From positions 4,304,559 to 4,368,558 of the forward strand of contig NZ_KZ293963.1 in the NCBI RefSeq assembly GCF_002352765.1: a stretch of 64,000 bases of DNA, in the 5' to 3' direction. Positions 8,374 to 16,612 of the stretch are shown in pieces. The notes under the pieces are model-generated. The model had not been told where the DNA came from and did no database searches. It saw only the letters and a program-made list of their open reading frames with translations. Made by a program: the position numbers and the translations under genes. This stretch comes from Alteribacter populi. GTDB lineage: Bacteria; Bacillota; Bacilli; Bacillales; Salisediminibacteriaceae. Every line of letters starts with the position of its first letter. Positions within the stretch are counted from its first letter, which is position 1.

Positions 8374-8428
8374 TTTACGAGTCGAATTAAAACTTTTACG
8401 AGCCGAAACCACCCAAATACGAGCCAAA
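8374..8428. repeat. Three imperfect direct repeats, TTTACGAGYCGAA
   Basis: TTTACGAGTCGAA (8374), TTTACGAGCCGAA (8395) and ATACGAGCCAAA (8417) are spaced 21-22 bases apart, about two helical turns. They lie in the gap between the treP promoter and the terminator of the ABC operon. No gene is seen in this gap. Confidence 0.6.
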
Positions 8429-8440
8429 AAGTTTTTCTCG

Positions 8441-8475
8441 AAAAAAATCCCCATCTCAAATGAAAGAGAGGGGGA
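8441..8475 (-). terminator. Terminator of the ytrABC-like operon
   Basis: A 10-base inverted repeat (8448-8457 with 8466-8475, one mismatch) is followed on the minus strand by seven T residues. It precedes no other minus-strand gene and ends the ABC operon. Confidence 0.85.
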
Positions 8476-8488
8476 CATAATCAGAAGT

Positions 8489-9493
8489 TTATTTATTTTT
8501 CACAGTCACATTCATTCTTAAAAGCCTTCGAGTGATCAAAAAGCTAAACAATGCGAAAATCACAAAGCCAATCCAATAGAAAATAACTTGAAATTCACTC
8601 ATGCCCCAAGGAACAAGGGAGGATAGGATCATTCCTCCGAACAAGGCAAAGCATATCACGATTCCGATTAAAAATAGCGGATGGAGCTGCTTGAACACTA
8701 AAAATTCTCCATTATGTTCGACTCGGTTTCGTTCGTAAAGAAGCAGTCCTAATACGAAAAAGACAACGGTTCCAATGATTGCACCTGTTATTAAGTCGCC
8801 TGTTGAGCTATTGTTAAAGCTTTCAAGTGTGAAAACGTACGTGACTAACGTAATATTGCTAATCCATTCCAAAGGCAGCCGAGGTAAATATGTTCCAAAA
8901 TTCACCTCTGTAAAGAAAACTAGAAGCATAATAAATCCGAACGGGAAGATTGAAAAAATCAAGGTTAACACAACTTGGGACACCATTTCCCCTGCAATAG
9001 TACCGAAAAACATAGCGAATGAAAACAACAGTAAAAAGCCTAATAAAGGCGACCAGAGAATGGCGGTTAATGTGAGGTCATTTAAAACGTAACTGAATTC
9101 AGTTGTTTGGATCATCAAATAAGTAACGATGAAATTAAGTAAATGAATGAGTGTAATCGCCATTGCTCCAAATAACCATTTAGCTAAAAACATATCACGA
9201 CGCTTAAAGGGAAGAGAGAACGTAAAGTCGTTTCTTCTTGTGTTTCGCTCAATGCCAATAAGTAAGCCTGCTAAAACGATAATGCTAATCGTACCGAACA
9301 GGGGCAAAGATCCACCCGTAAATAACAAGTACATATCCGACACACGATTGTTAAACACGCTACCCGCTTCTCGCCAGTTCTCAATCGTAACTATGGCTTG
9401 AAATGGCAGGTGAATAATAAAGATCACGAAGAGAATCCATACAATCATTTTTGACTGCTTGTAGTTTTGCATCCAAAGCGCTTTATGAAACAA
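8489..9493 (-). CDS. ABC-2 type transporter permease (YtrC/D-like)
   Basis: A 334-aa membrane protein with about eight hydrophobic segments, including IVWILFVIFIIHLPFQAIV near the start and VIFYWIGFVIFALFSFLIT near the end. A cytoplasmic loop reads RNTRRNDFTFSLPFKRRDMF, typical of ABC-2 permeases (an ordered-residue region after TM2). It starts at TTG 9493 with AGGAGGGAAAGATT in front and overlaps the ATPase gene by 11 bases, so the two are translationally coupled. By family it should form the membrane half of a YtrB-dependent transporter, whose cargo in B. subtilis is not firmly known (cell-envelope stress is implicated). Confidence 0.8.
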   Translation of the reverse strand: MFHKALWMQNYKQSKMIVWILFVIFIIHLPFQAIVTIENWREAGSVFNNRVSDMYLLFTGGSLPLFGTISIIVLAGLLIGIERNTRRNDFTFSLPFKRRDMFLAKWLFGAMAITLIHLLNFIVTYLMIQTTEFSYVLNDLTLTAILWSPLLGFLLLFSFAMFFGTIAGEMVSQVVLTLIFSIFPFGFIMLLVFFTEVNFGTYLPRLPLEWISNITLVTYVFTLESFNNSSTGDLITGAIIGTVVFFVLGLLLYERNRVEHNGEFLVFKQLHPLFLIGIVICFALFGGMILSSLVPWGMSEFQVIFYWIGFVIFALFSFLITRRLLRMNVTVKNK

Positions 9494-10358
9494 AATCTTT
9501 CCCTCCTAACTTTGCCACGAAAATGTCTTCAAGTGACATGGAAAGCTCCTCAAATAATAACGGTTTTTCTTTAAGGATAGCTGCTTCCGCTCCTGACTTT
9601 TCGTTTTCGATAATAATCGTGTACACACGACCGGTTTGATTTAAAACGTTTACGTGCTCTTTTATTTCATCAGGCATGTAATCTTGAAATACAACTTGGG
9701 CTTTTTTGTACATAGCTTTCATTTCATCAAGCTCGTAATGGCTGTCTACTTCACCGTCTTTAATCATAATGATGTCATTGGCCATAAATTCCAGTTCATC
9801 GAGTCGATGAGAAGAAATAATGACGGACACATCGTTCATGGCCACTTCTTCTACGAGTGTTTTTAAGATGCGCCGTTTGACGATAACATCAAGGCCGTCA
9901 GTTGGCTCATCGAGAATGATGTACTTTGCCTTTGTAGAGAATGCAACAACAAGCGTAAAAAGAGCTTTCATACCTTTTGAATAATTGCCGATTTTCTTCG
10001 ATTCAGGAAGGGAAAAGCGGTCCATTAGTTCTTTGAAGTATGCTTCATCAAAACGTGGATAAACGGTTTTATAAAGTTTCACAAGTTCTTTTGTTGAGTA
10101 GTTTTTGAGTGCCTCTGATGAATCAGGGACAAAGATGACATTTTGCTTAATTTCTGGGTTTGTAAAAATACTTTTATCATTTATTTTTACGTCACCATTA
10201 GTTGGGTCAAGTATGCCTACCATCGTTCTCAACAATGTTGTTTTTCCTGCACCATTTCTACCAACGATTCCAACGATATTACCGGGTTTTATTTCGAATG
10301 AGATACATTTTAAAATTTCATTATTGTGAATTCGTTTGGATAGCTGTTCAACCTTCAT
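9483..10358 (-). CDS. ABC transporter ATPase (YtrB-like)
   Basis: A 291-aa ATPase, close to the 292 aa of B. subtilis YtrB. It has Walker A GRNGAGKTTLL, a diverged signature NYSKGMKALFTLVVAF and Walker B KYIILDEPTDGLD. A C-terminal regulatory extension of about 75 residues follows. The ATG at 10358 is chosen because AGGGGGAAATGATA lies at proper spacing; the ATG six bases upstream is too close to it. It overlaps the end of the GntR gene by 11 bases. The three-gene order regulator-ATPase-permease matches ytrABC. Confidence 0.88.
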   Translation of the reverse strand: MKVEQLSKRIHNNEILKCISFEIKPGNIVGIVGRNGAGKTTLLRTMVGILDPTNGDVKINDKSIFTNPEIKQNVIFVPDSSEALKNYSTKELVKLYKTVYPRFDEAYFKELMDRFSLPESKKIGNYSKGMKALFTLVVAFSTKAKYIILDEPTDGLDVIVKRRILKTLVEEVAMNDVSVIISSHRLDELEFMANDIIMIKDGEVDSHYELDEMKAMYKKAQVVFQDYMPDEIKEHVNVLNQTGRVYTIIIENEKSGAEAAILKEKPLLFEELSMSLEDIFVAKLGGKDFVS

Positions 10359-10743
10359 TATCATTTCCCCCTATATCTTCGTAAAACTCATCCATCCATT
10401 CACGTACTTGATCTTTTTGGATCCCCGCATAGTGACTGTCGATCACTACTTGCTTTAATGATTGCCTAATTTTCTCCACCTCTCTTGGGTCATGCGTCTG
10501 AACAAAATCTTCGGAGATAAATGTTCCTCTGCCGCGAATTGTCATAATGACACCTTGACGCTCCAACTCACGATACGCTTTACTAACAGTATTAGGGTTG
10601 ATGACAATTTGCGATGAAAGCTCTCTTACGGAAGGAAGCTTCTCATTTGGTCTTAATAATCCTTTTGCACACATTTCCTTCACCTGATGAATGATTTGTT
10701 CATAAAGTGGGGTGTTTTTCTTGGGGTCAATATTAAAGTACAT
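10348..10743 (-). CDS. GntR-family regulator, YtrA subfamily
   Basis: A 131-aa repressor with only the winged-helix domain plus a short tail, the hallmark of YtrA-type GntR proteins (130 aa in B. subtilis). The HTH is visible as LPSVRELSSQIVINPNTVSK followed by AYRELERQGVI and RGRGTFI. It heads the ABC operon and very likely represses it through the dyad at 10801-10823, which lies over the transcription start. Cell-wall-active antibiotics induce related operons in B. subtilis. Confidence 0.9.
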   Translation of the reverse strand: MYFNIDPKKNTPLYEQIIHQVKEMCAKGLLRPNEKLPSVRELSSQIVINPNTVSKAYRELERQGVIMTIRGRGTFISEDFVQTHDPREVEKIRQSLKQVVIDSHYAGIQKDQVREWMDEFYEDIGGNDNEG

Positions 10744-10800
10744 CGCTTCACCACCTTGATGTTCGAATTGTAATCCTTTAAGAATCCGTGCGTGTGATGT

Positions 10801-10856
10801 GTGTATTATTCATAATAGTACACCAGTAGTTTATTTCTTTTTTGATTAGGTGTCAA
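10801..10856 (-). promoter_or_regulatory. Promoter and YtrA-type operator of the ABC operon
   Basis: On the minus strand TTGACA (10856-10851), an exact 17-nt spacer and TAAACT (10833-10828) form the promoter. Immediately downstream, 10801-10823 is an imperfect dyad with outer arms GTGTA/TACAC and AT-rich inner arms. An operator covering the start point is the expected arrangement for autoregulation by the GntR protein. Confidence 0.75.
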
Positions 10857-10953
10857 ATTTTTTTCAGGTTAAGCATGGTAGTCCTGAATAGTGAAGCAGG
10901 AAATTGTGCTTTAATTGGAGAAAGGATTAAGCTAGAAAGAAGAGGTGAATTTA

Positions 10954-11850
10954 ATGAAGCAAATAAGAAATGTACTCGTATTAGGTGGAACACGCTTTTT
11001 TGGTAAGGGATTAGTAGAATTACTCATAAATAATGGAGATCGTGTCACGATTGCAACAAGGGGAAATCAACCAGCCCCTTTTGGTGACCAAGTTACTCGT
11101 GTAAGGGTGGATCGTTCTGATCGAAAAGCGATGGAAGTATCATTTGAAGACACGCGGTGGGATGTAGTCTATGATCAAATTTGTTATTCTCCAAGTGATG
11201 CCAAGATTGCGTGTGATGTTTTTAAAGAAAAAACAAAGCAATATATTCTAACCTCGACTCTTTCTGTCTATGAGTGGACAGAAAAAGCTAGTAAAGTAGA
11301 AAAAGATTTTGATCCCTATAAATATTCAGTTCAAATGGGAAATAGAGCGGAATTTAACTATGGGGAAGGAAAACGTTTAGCAGAAGCAGTGTTTTTCCAG
11401 CAAGCTACATTTCCTGTTACAGCTGTTCGCCCTCCGATCGTTCTAGGGGAAGACGATTATACAGAGCGGCTGCATGATCACGTTCGGAAAGTGTTAAAAG
11501 AAGAGCCCATATTTATTAATGAAGCTGAAACCAAGCTGTCGTTTGTAGAAGCTGACGACCTAGCAGCCTTTTTGTTTTGGGTCGGAACGAAAGATTTATG
11601 TGGCCCTGTAAATGCATCGGCTCCAGATCAAATTACCTTAGGATCCCTACTAGAGTTAATAGAATCAAGAGTAGGCAAGAAGGCGGTAATTCAAAAGCCA
11701 CAAGACAAGGAGAATCAATCGCCCTTTAACTTCCCGGCTTCCAACTATCAAGATGTCTCCTTAGTAACAGCTTCCGGTTATGCTTTTCACCCAATAACCG
11801 AATGGCTGCCTGACTTAGTAGAGAGCATAGCAAAAAACATACCAAGATAG
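10954..11850 (+). CDS. NAD-dependent epimerase/dehydratase family protein
   Basis: A 298-aa extended-SDR-like protein with the dinucleotide-binding motif VLVLGGTRFFGKGL at the N-terminus. AVRPPIVLGEDDYTERLHDH lies in the substrate region. The usual YxxxK catalytic pair may be in NYGEGKRLAE (Y and K separated by three residues). Its substrate is unknown; similar proteins in Bacillus are annotated as NAD-dependent epimerases or reductases. The ATG at 10954 has AGAAGAGGTG at good spacing; the GTG at 10945 lies inside that site. It is a single gene with a shared downstream terminator. Confidence 0.82.
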   Translation: MKQIRNVLVLGGTRFFGKGLVELLINNGDRVTIATRGNQPAPFGDQVTRVRVDRSDRKAMEVSFEDTRWDVVYDQICYSPSDAKIACDVFKEKTKQYILTSTLSVYEWTEKASKVEKDFDPYKYSVQMGNRAEFNYGEGKRLAEAVFFQQATFPVTAVRPPIVLGEDDYTERLHDHVRKVLKEEPIFINEAETKLSFVEADDLAAFLFWVGTKDLCGPVNASAPDQITLGSLLELIESRVGKKAVIQKPQDKENQSPFNFPASNYQDVSLVTASGYAFHPITEWLPDLVESIAKNIPR

Positions 11851-11860
11851 GGGACAAGAT

Positions 11861-11907
11861 GAAAAAGCCGTCAGGAGAGTCACATTACTCCTGACGGCTT
11901 TTTTTGT
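11861..11907. terminator. Bidirectional terminator
   Basis: A perfect 12-bp stem (11866-11877 with 11889-11900), with A-run before and T-run after, serves the epimerase gene and the convergent acetyltransferase gene. It overlaps the last codons of the latter. Confidence 0.92.
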
Positions 11908-12340
11908 ATAGCATATCTACATGAGGAATGCCATCATCGAGATATACGTTAGATACCGGTTTAAAACCAAACGATTCGTAAAAATGTTTGATATAGTCTT
12001 GTGATGAGAGTTTCACGATTGACTCCTCCATGTCGTTTAATATAAAATCCATCGCACGCTCCATTAGTTCATGACCAACTCCGTATCCTCTCTGTTTTTT
12101 TGTAACGATTACTCTTCCTATTGCAACTTCACGATAAGTAGCTTCTTGAGGAAGAATTCTAGCATAGGCAATAATTTCACCATGTTCTTCTTTAAATAGG
12201 TGATGGGCAATTTTGTCATGATCATCAATTTCAGGGTACGGGCAATTTTGCTCTACGACAAAAATGTTAACGCGTTCCTTTAAAATAGCGAAAAGTTCAT
12301 TTGTCGTTAATTCTTCAAATGACTTCATTTTCCATGGCAT
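11885..12340 (-). CDS. GNAT acetyltransferase, ElaA-like
   Basis: A 151-aa protein resembling ElaA, a GNAT-fold acetyltransferase of unknown substrate. Recognisable parts are the ElaA-type N-terminus (LFAILKERVNIFVVEQNCPY, then PEIDDHDKIAHHL). The acetyl-CoA-binding region is AIGRVIVTKKQRGYGVGHEL, with the Q/RxxGxG/A loop. Its start is preceded by GGGGGAATAAAC. Monocistronic by position. Confidence 0.88.
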   Translation of the reverse strand: MPWKMKSFEELTTNELFAILKERVNIFVVEQNCPYPEIDDHDKIAHHLFKEEHGEIIAYARILPQEATYREVAIGRVIVTKKQRGYGVGHELMERAMDFILNDMEESIVKLSSQDYIKHFYESFGFKPVSNVYLDDGIPHVDMLYKKSRQE

Positions 12341-12429
12341 GTTTATTCCCCCGCATCTTTATCTTATATGTATCCTACCAACTAATCTTATCGCAAATCT
12401 CTCATACTCTTCAAAGTCCCCTTGTTCAG

Positions 12430-12454
12430 GGGACTGTCCCCGCACAATTTTGTG
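12430..12454. repeat. REP-like GGGGACAGTCCC repeat, copy B
   Basis: The exact 25-base reverse complement of copy A (6374-6398). It lies between the acetyltransferase and the zinc-ribbon peptide gene. Confidence 0.85.
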
Positions 12455-12627
12455 TAAAATTGTGGGATGTTTGCTGAATTATCAGATGTTTTAGGTGATT
12501 TGGCGTGTCATTGATAAAAAGGGTGCATTTAATAGATTGAGGTAGTAGATTTGTTAGCTCTTTCTATTTTTAGTTATTTCTTGTGTTTACTTCTTGAGGT
12601 TAAAAAACACTATATAAGGAGAGTAAA

Positions 12628-12804
12628 ATGGGAGAACAAACTTCGTGTGTATATTGCGGACGCGAGATTAAATATGATATTAAGCTATTTAAAGAAGGTG
12701 CTCATGGTGAGCCGATGTGTGAAGATTCTACGTGTGTTGATGAATGGAAATTAGGGATTACGTCGGATGATGACGTTAATAACACAGAGGGTGGTGAAGT
12801 ATAA
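12628..12804 (+). CDS. Small zinc-ribbon-like peptide coupled to the amidase gene
   Basis: A 58-aa acidic peptide with two cysteine pairs, CVYC (7, 10) and CEDSTC (31, 36), a likely zinc site. The start has TATAAGGAGAGTAAA in front. Its stop TAA shares a base with the ATG of the amidase gene (TAATG), so translation is coupled. I do not recognise the family. The coupling suggests it is made with, and perhaps controls or assists, the amidase. Confidence 0.75.
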   Translation: MGEQTSCVYCGREIKYDIKLFKEGAHGEPMCEDSTCVDEWKLGITSDDDVNNTEGGEV

Positions 12805-13838
12805 TGGTTTTGCCTATCAATCTGGGGAGACCAGTAAAAGTGTTTATCGATCCTGGTCACGGAGGTTCTGATCCTGGAGCAGTAGGGAATGGATTGCGAG
12901 AAAAAGATTTAAATTTAAATACGGCTCTTCAGTTGAGAAACATTCTACAGAACGATTACCGAAATGTGGAAGTTAGATTGAGTCGGACCTCAGATGTATT
13001 TTTATCCTTGGCTGCACGAACACAACAGGCTAATAATTGGGGGGCAGATCTCTTTATATCAATTCATTTCAACTCAGCATCAGCTGCAGCAACTGGTTTT
13101 GAATCGTTCCGGTATCGAAATGCACCTAATCGAACGCGTCAAATCCATACAGAATTGCATCGGACGATGTACAATCAAGCTTGGCGTGGCAAGATGCCTG
13201 ATCGTGGTACTAAAACGGCTGGGTTTTATGTCCTTCGTTATACGTTAATGGCGGCCGTTCTGACTGAAGGAGGCTTTTTAACCAATAGTAATGATGCAAG
13301 TTATCTTCGTTCTTCTGCTTTTATTCGTGAAGCAGCAAGGGCTCATGCAGAAGCGATCGCAGCTGTATTTTCTAATATAGGTAGAAAAAGTACAGGTGAC
13401 TGGACGGGACAAGTGTTGAGAAATGGAGACAGAGGGCCACTTGTACGAAGGTTGCAAGAGGAACTATTAAACTTAAGCTATAATCTCGGTTCCTACGGAG
13501 CTGATGGTATTTTTGGAAATGTTACTGAAAACGCATTGAGGAACTTTCAGAGAGATGCTGGGATACTAGTTGATGGTATAGCTGGACCACAGACGTATCA
13601 AGCAATGCAAAACGCTACTTCAAGTGGGACGTTAGTAATTGTCGATGTTGATACGTTAAATGTTAGAAACCGCCCTTCTTGGGAGGCGAGCGCAATCGCA
13701 GGCCAAGTAAGGCGAGGAGAAGCGTTTACAGTGGTTGAGCGAGTAAATGTGCCAGGTAGCTCTACGGATATGTATCGATTAAAGAGTGGATTATTTATAA
13801 CAGCAAATGAAAACTTCGTGCGAACGAGAGGTGTGTAA
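12804..13838 (+). CDS. N-acetylmuramoyl-L-alanine amidase (Amidase_3) with peptidoglycan-binding and SH3-like domains
   Basis: A 344-aa zinc amidase that cuts the lactyl-peptide bond of peptidoglycan. Residues about 10-190 are Amidase_3, with the zinc and catalytic residues in FIDPGHGGSDPG, REKDLNLN, SIHFNSA and TEGGFLTN. A PG_binding_1 domain follows (RNGDRGPLVRRLQEELLNL ... AGPQTYQAM). The C-terminal 65 residues look like a bacterial SH3 domain (DTLNVRNRPSWEASAI). There is no signal peptide or membrane segment. This fits either a phage-type endolysin or a mother-cell lysis enzyme of the CwlC type. No other phage genes are nearby, so the latter is favoured but unproven. Confidence 0.92.
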   Translation: MVLPINLGRPVKVFIDPGHGGSDPGAVGNGLREKDLNLNTALQLRNILQNDYRNVEVRLSRTSDVFLSLAARTQQANNWGADLFISIHFNSASAAATGFESFRYRNAPNRTRQIHTELHRTMYNQAWRGKMPDRGTKTAGFYVLRYTLMAAVLTEGGFLTNSNDASYLRSSAFIREAARAHAEAIAAVFSNIGRKSTGDWTGQVLRNGDRGPLVRRLQEELLNLSYNLGSYGADGIFGNVTENALRNFQRDAGILVDGIAGPQTYQAMQNATSSGTLVIVDVDTLNVRNRPSWEASAIAGQVRRGEAFTVVERVNVPGSSTDMYRLKSGLFITANENFVRTRGV

Positions 13839-14001
13839 AACGAGAAAGGGAAAAACATCATATGTGCTTTACCTTGTTCTGGAATGGTGTTCTTCGCTCA
13901 TTCTGGGCTTAAGAAGCATCAACACCCCTTCCGAAAACAGTCTAAAATAAATGAGATGGCTTTTTCCATCACCCTTGCACTTAAATCACATTCAAAAAAA
14001 T

Positions 14002-14040
14002 AAAGTTCGGAAGAGCAATCCTTCCGAACTTTGTTTGTTT
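14002..14040 (+). terminator. Terminator after the amidase gene
   Basis: A perfect 12-bp stem (14002-14013 with 14021-14032) with an 7-nt loop is followed by TTGTTTGTTT. It lies 163 bases after the amidase stop; the stretch between holds a short inverted copy of the GACTGTTTTCGG repeat (13930-13943). Confidence 0.8.
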
Positions 14041-14043
14041 CCA

Positions 14044-14090
14044 GGGTCTGTCCCTAAAACAAATTGTCGGGGGACAGTCCCCGCACAATT
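14044..14090. repeat. REP-like GGGGACAGTCCC repeat, copy C (compound)
   Basis: GGGTCTGTCCCTAAAACAAATTGTC is followed at once by GGGGACAGTCCCCGCACAATT, so both orientations of the unit are joined. The right end touches the stop codon of cydS (14090-14092), just as copy A touches the treP stop. Confidence 0.8.
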
Positions 14091-14209
14091 TATTTATCTT
14101 GTAAAAAATGAGGTGGTTTTGCTTTTGCGCCCCAAATAAAAACTACCGCAACTGAAAGAACGAGAACGATGGGGGGGGCTAACATGATTAAAAAGGTTGT
14201 TAGGTCCAT
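14090..14209 (-). CDS. cydS: Cytochrome bd oxidase small subunit CydS
   Basis: A 39-aa peptide consisting of one membrane helix (TFLIMLAPPIVLVLSVAVVF) and a short charged tail ending KPPHFLQDK. This is the pattern of CydS, the small subunit seen in the Geobacillus bd-oxidase structure. The ribosome-binding site GGAGGG lies 7 bases before the ATG. It starts 18 bases after cydB, at the end of the cyd operon. Confidence 0.88.
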   Translation of the reverse strand: MDLTTFLIMLAPPIVLVLSVAVVFIWGAKAKPPHFLQDK

Positions 14210-14227
14210 TTCGATACCCTCCTTCCT

Positions 14228-15241
14228 TTATTTTTTCCCTTGCACATAATCGGCGTCAAAGAGGAACAGCCTCATAATTAAATACAGCGAAGGGATGAGT
14301 AGCAATAGGCCTGCTATGAAAGCGACGATTAATGAAATGGCCATCGCATCATTTGTAAATCCGTCATAAATCGTTAAATACGGATAAAGGAGATAAGGCA
14401 AGTGCGCCGCTCCGTATCCGAAAAAGGCTGTGAAGAATTGTACCATGACTAAGAAGAACGCCCATCCGAAATTTCGTCGTTTCCATATGAAGGCAGTGGC
14501 AAGTATGAACGAAATAAAAGAGATTCCAAACATCCACCATAAATCGAGCATGTTTGCATAATGCAGTTCATTCCGCTTTCCAAGTAAAAAGAAAACAATA
14601 ATCCCCATTATGATTGTTGGAAACGACCAAGATAGAGCATACTTCCTAAAAAGCTCCAGTGCAGGTTTATCTTGAGCCCGGTTTGCGTAATAGGTTAAAA
14701 AGCTCGCCGAAATAAACAAGACACTAAAGATGGCAAGGAAGACAACGCCCCATGAATACCAACTCGTAAAAAGCTCACCGTATTGTAACTGGACATTCCC
14801 GTTATTAACGGTAATGTAATCACCCTCTGAGATCGTCAATACCGTCGTTAATGAAGCTGGAATGAGTAAACCCGTGGCTCCGTACAAGAAAGAGTATACG
14901 TGACTATCTTTTGCACCATACGTAGCAAAAGCATAATAAGAACCACGAAGAGCTAACAAAATAATCGAGACACTACCAGGAATTAAAAGAGCTGTTCCGT
15001 AATAATAGGCGGTGTCTGGAAAAAACCCTACAATCCCGACAAAGAAAAACACGAGAAAGACGTTTGTTACTTCCCACACAGGAGAAAGGTAACGCTGAAT
15101 AATGTTGTGAGCGACGTTCCTTTTATTGGTAATACGGCTGTAGTAGCTAAAGAATCCGGCGCCGAAATCAATCGACGCCACAATTAAATAGCCGTAAAGG
15201 AAAATCCAAAGTACCGTTATTCCTATTACTTCATAATCCAT
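14228..15241 (-). CDS. cydB: Cytochrome bd menaquinol oxidase subunit II
   Basis: A 337-aa membrane protein with about nine helices, opening with ITVLWIFLYGYLIVASIDFG, the conserved first helix of CydB. It carries no haem itself but is needed to assemble CydA. It sits 15 bases after cydA and 18 before cydS. It is closer in size to the CydB/YthB proteins of Bacillaceae than to the E. coli enzyme. Confidence 0.95.
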   Translation of the reverse strand: MDYEVIGITVLWIFLYGYLIVASIDFGAGFFSYYSRITNKRNVAHNIIQRYLSPVWEVTNVFLVFFFVGIVGFFPDTAYYYGTALLIPGSVSIILLALRGSYYAFATYGAKDSHVYSFLYGATGLLIPASLTTVLTISEGDYITVNNGNVQLQYGELFTSWYSWGVVFLAIFSVLFISASFLTYYANRAQDKPALELFRKYALSWSFPTIIMGIIVFFLLGKRNELHYANMLDLWWMFGISFISFILATAFIWKRRNFGWAFFLVMVQFFTAFFGYGAAHLPYLLYPYLTIYDGFTNDAMAISLIVAFIAGLLLLIPSLYLIMRLFLFDADYVQGKK

Positions 15242-15256
15242 GCCCGGTACCTCCCT

Positions 15257-16612
15257 TTATTTATTGCTGATTTTTCTAGTTTTTTCGATCTCTCGCTCTT
15301 CCAGCTCATGCTCAACCGGGTTTTGTTTAAACATCTTGCGTAAAACAATAGAACATGTAACCCCGAGAACCACATAAAGGATGGAGAAGAGGACGAGCAT
15401 TATATCAACGTGATTAGAAGAGGTCGCACCTTTTTCTGTTCTCATCACCCCGTAAATAATCCACGGCTGTCTACCAACTTCTGCAAAAATCCAACCAGAC
15501 TCAATAGCAATCATGGCTAATGGCCCGCCGGCTGCGATAGCCCAAAGTAGTGGTTTGTTAAATGGATTCCATTTCTTTCGCCAGCTTAGTACAACGAATA
15601 GGATAGAGACAGCTGCTAAATACATACCAATCGCTACCATCAGATCAAAGAAATAGTGGACGAACAGCGGTGGTAATTCCTCTTCAGGATAGTCATTTAA
15701 TCCAACGACTTCAGAGTCTGGTGTCCCTCCTGCTAAAATACTGAGTGCATAAGGAATTTCTAACGCGTACTTTACTTCGTTATCGTCAGTCAGAATACCA
15801 CCTAAAATAAGCGGTGCCTCAGATTCAGTTTCAAAATGCCATTCAGCAGCAGCAAGTTTTTCTGGCTGATATTCGTGAAGGTATTTTCCAGACAAATCAC
15901 CAATGACAGCCGTTCCAACAGCAAAAATGGCACCTGCAACCATCGTTAAATGGAGTGCTTTTTTGTGGTAGACATGGTTGTTTCCTTTAAGCAAATGAAT
16001 CGCCGCAATGGTCGCAAGGATAAATGCGGAGGTTAAGTAACAGGTAATGATAACATGGGAAATTTTTGTAGGTGTCGCTGGGTTAAACATGGCGGCTAAC
16101 GGATTTACCTCTGTAAGAATCCCGTCAACAAGCTCAAATCCTTGTGGCGCATTCATAAAACCATTTACTGTTGTAATGAAGAAAGCGGAAGCTGTCGCCC
16201 CGATTACAATTGGAATCACAAGTAAAAAGTGTTTCATTTTGCTTTTAAAGCGGTCCCAAGTGTACAAGTAGATACCTAGAAAGATAGCTTCAAAGAAAAA
16301 CGCAAATATTTCTAGAAATAGGGGTAAGCCTATCGTATGGCCGGCTGCTTGCATAAAGTTGGGCCATAAAAGGCTAAGCTGTATCCCAATCGCGGTTCCT
16401 GTCACGACCCCTACGGCAACAGTTACAACAAACCCCCGAGCCCACCTCCGTGCTAACAAGGTGTAGTGGGGGTCATTACGTTTAATTCCCATCCATTCTG
16501 CAATGGCGATCATAAGTGGTACACCAACACCAATTGTAGCAAAAATGATGTGGAAGCCTAATGTGAAGGATGTAAGAAGGCGACTATATATAACCGGATC
16601 GTATTCAAACAT
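15257..16612 (-). CDS. cydA: Cytochrome bd menaquinol oxidase subunit I
   Basis: A 451-aa haem-carrying subunit that oxidises menaquinol and reduces oxygen to water with high oxygen affinity. Visible hallmarks are the first helix with a haem ligand histidine (LTSFTLGFHIIFATIGVG), the two acidic residues in FLEIFAFFFEAIFLG, and the GRQPW motif (EVGRQPWIIYGVMRT). The Q-loop is short, as in the Geobacillus and YthA-type enzymes. It heads cydA-cydB-cydS, transcribed leftward away from the LuxR-type gene. Confidence 0.96.
   Translation of the reverse strand: MFEYDPVIYSRLLTSFTLGFHIIFATIGVGVPLMIAIAEWMGIKRNDPHYTLLARRWARGFVVTVAVGVVTGTAIGIQLSLLWPNFMQAAGHTIGLPLFLEIFAFFFEAIFLGIYLYTWDRFKSKMKHFLLVIPIVIGATASAFFITTVNGFMNAPQGFELVDGILTEVNPLAAMFNPATPTKISHVIITCYLTSAFILATIAAIHLLKGNNHVYHKKALHLTMVAGAIFAVGTAVIGDLSGKYLHEYQPEKLAAAEWHFETESEAPLILGGILTDDNEVKYALEIPYALSILAGGTPDSEVVGLNDYPEEELPPLFVHYFFDLMVAIGMYLAAVSILFVVLSWRKKWNPFNKPLLWAIAAGGPLAMIAIESGWIFAEVGRQPWIIYGVMRTEKGATSSNHVDIMLVLFSILYVVLGVTCSIVLRKMFKQNPVEHELEEREIEKTRKISNK

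Noticed and set aside
12804..13838. Prophage interpretation of the amidase region
   Set aside because: No holin, integrase, terminase or structural genes lie nearby; only the amidase looks phage-like.
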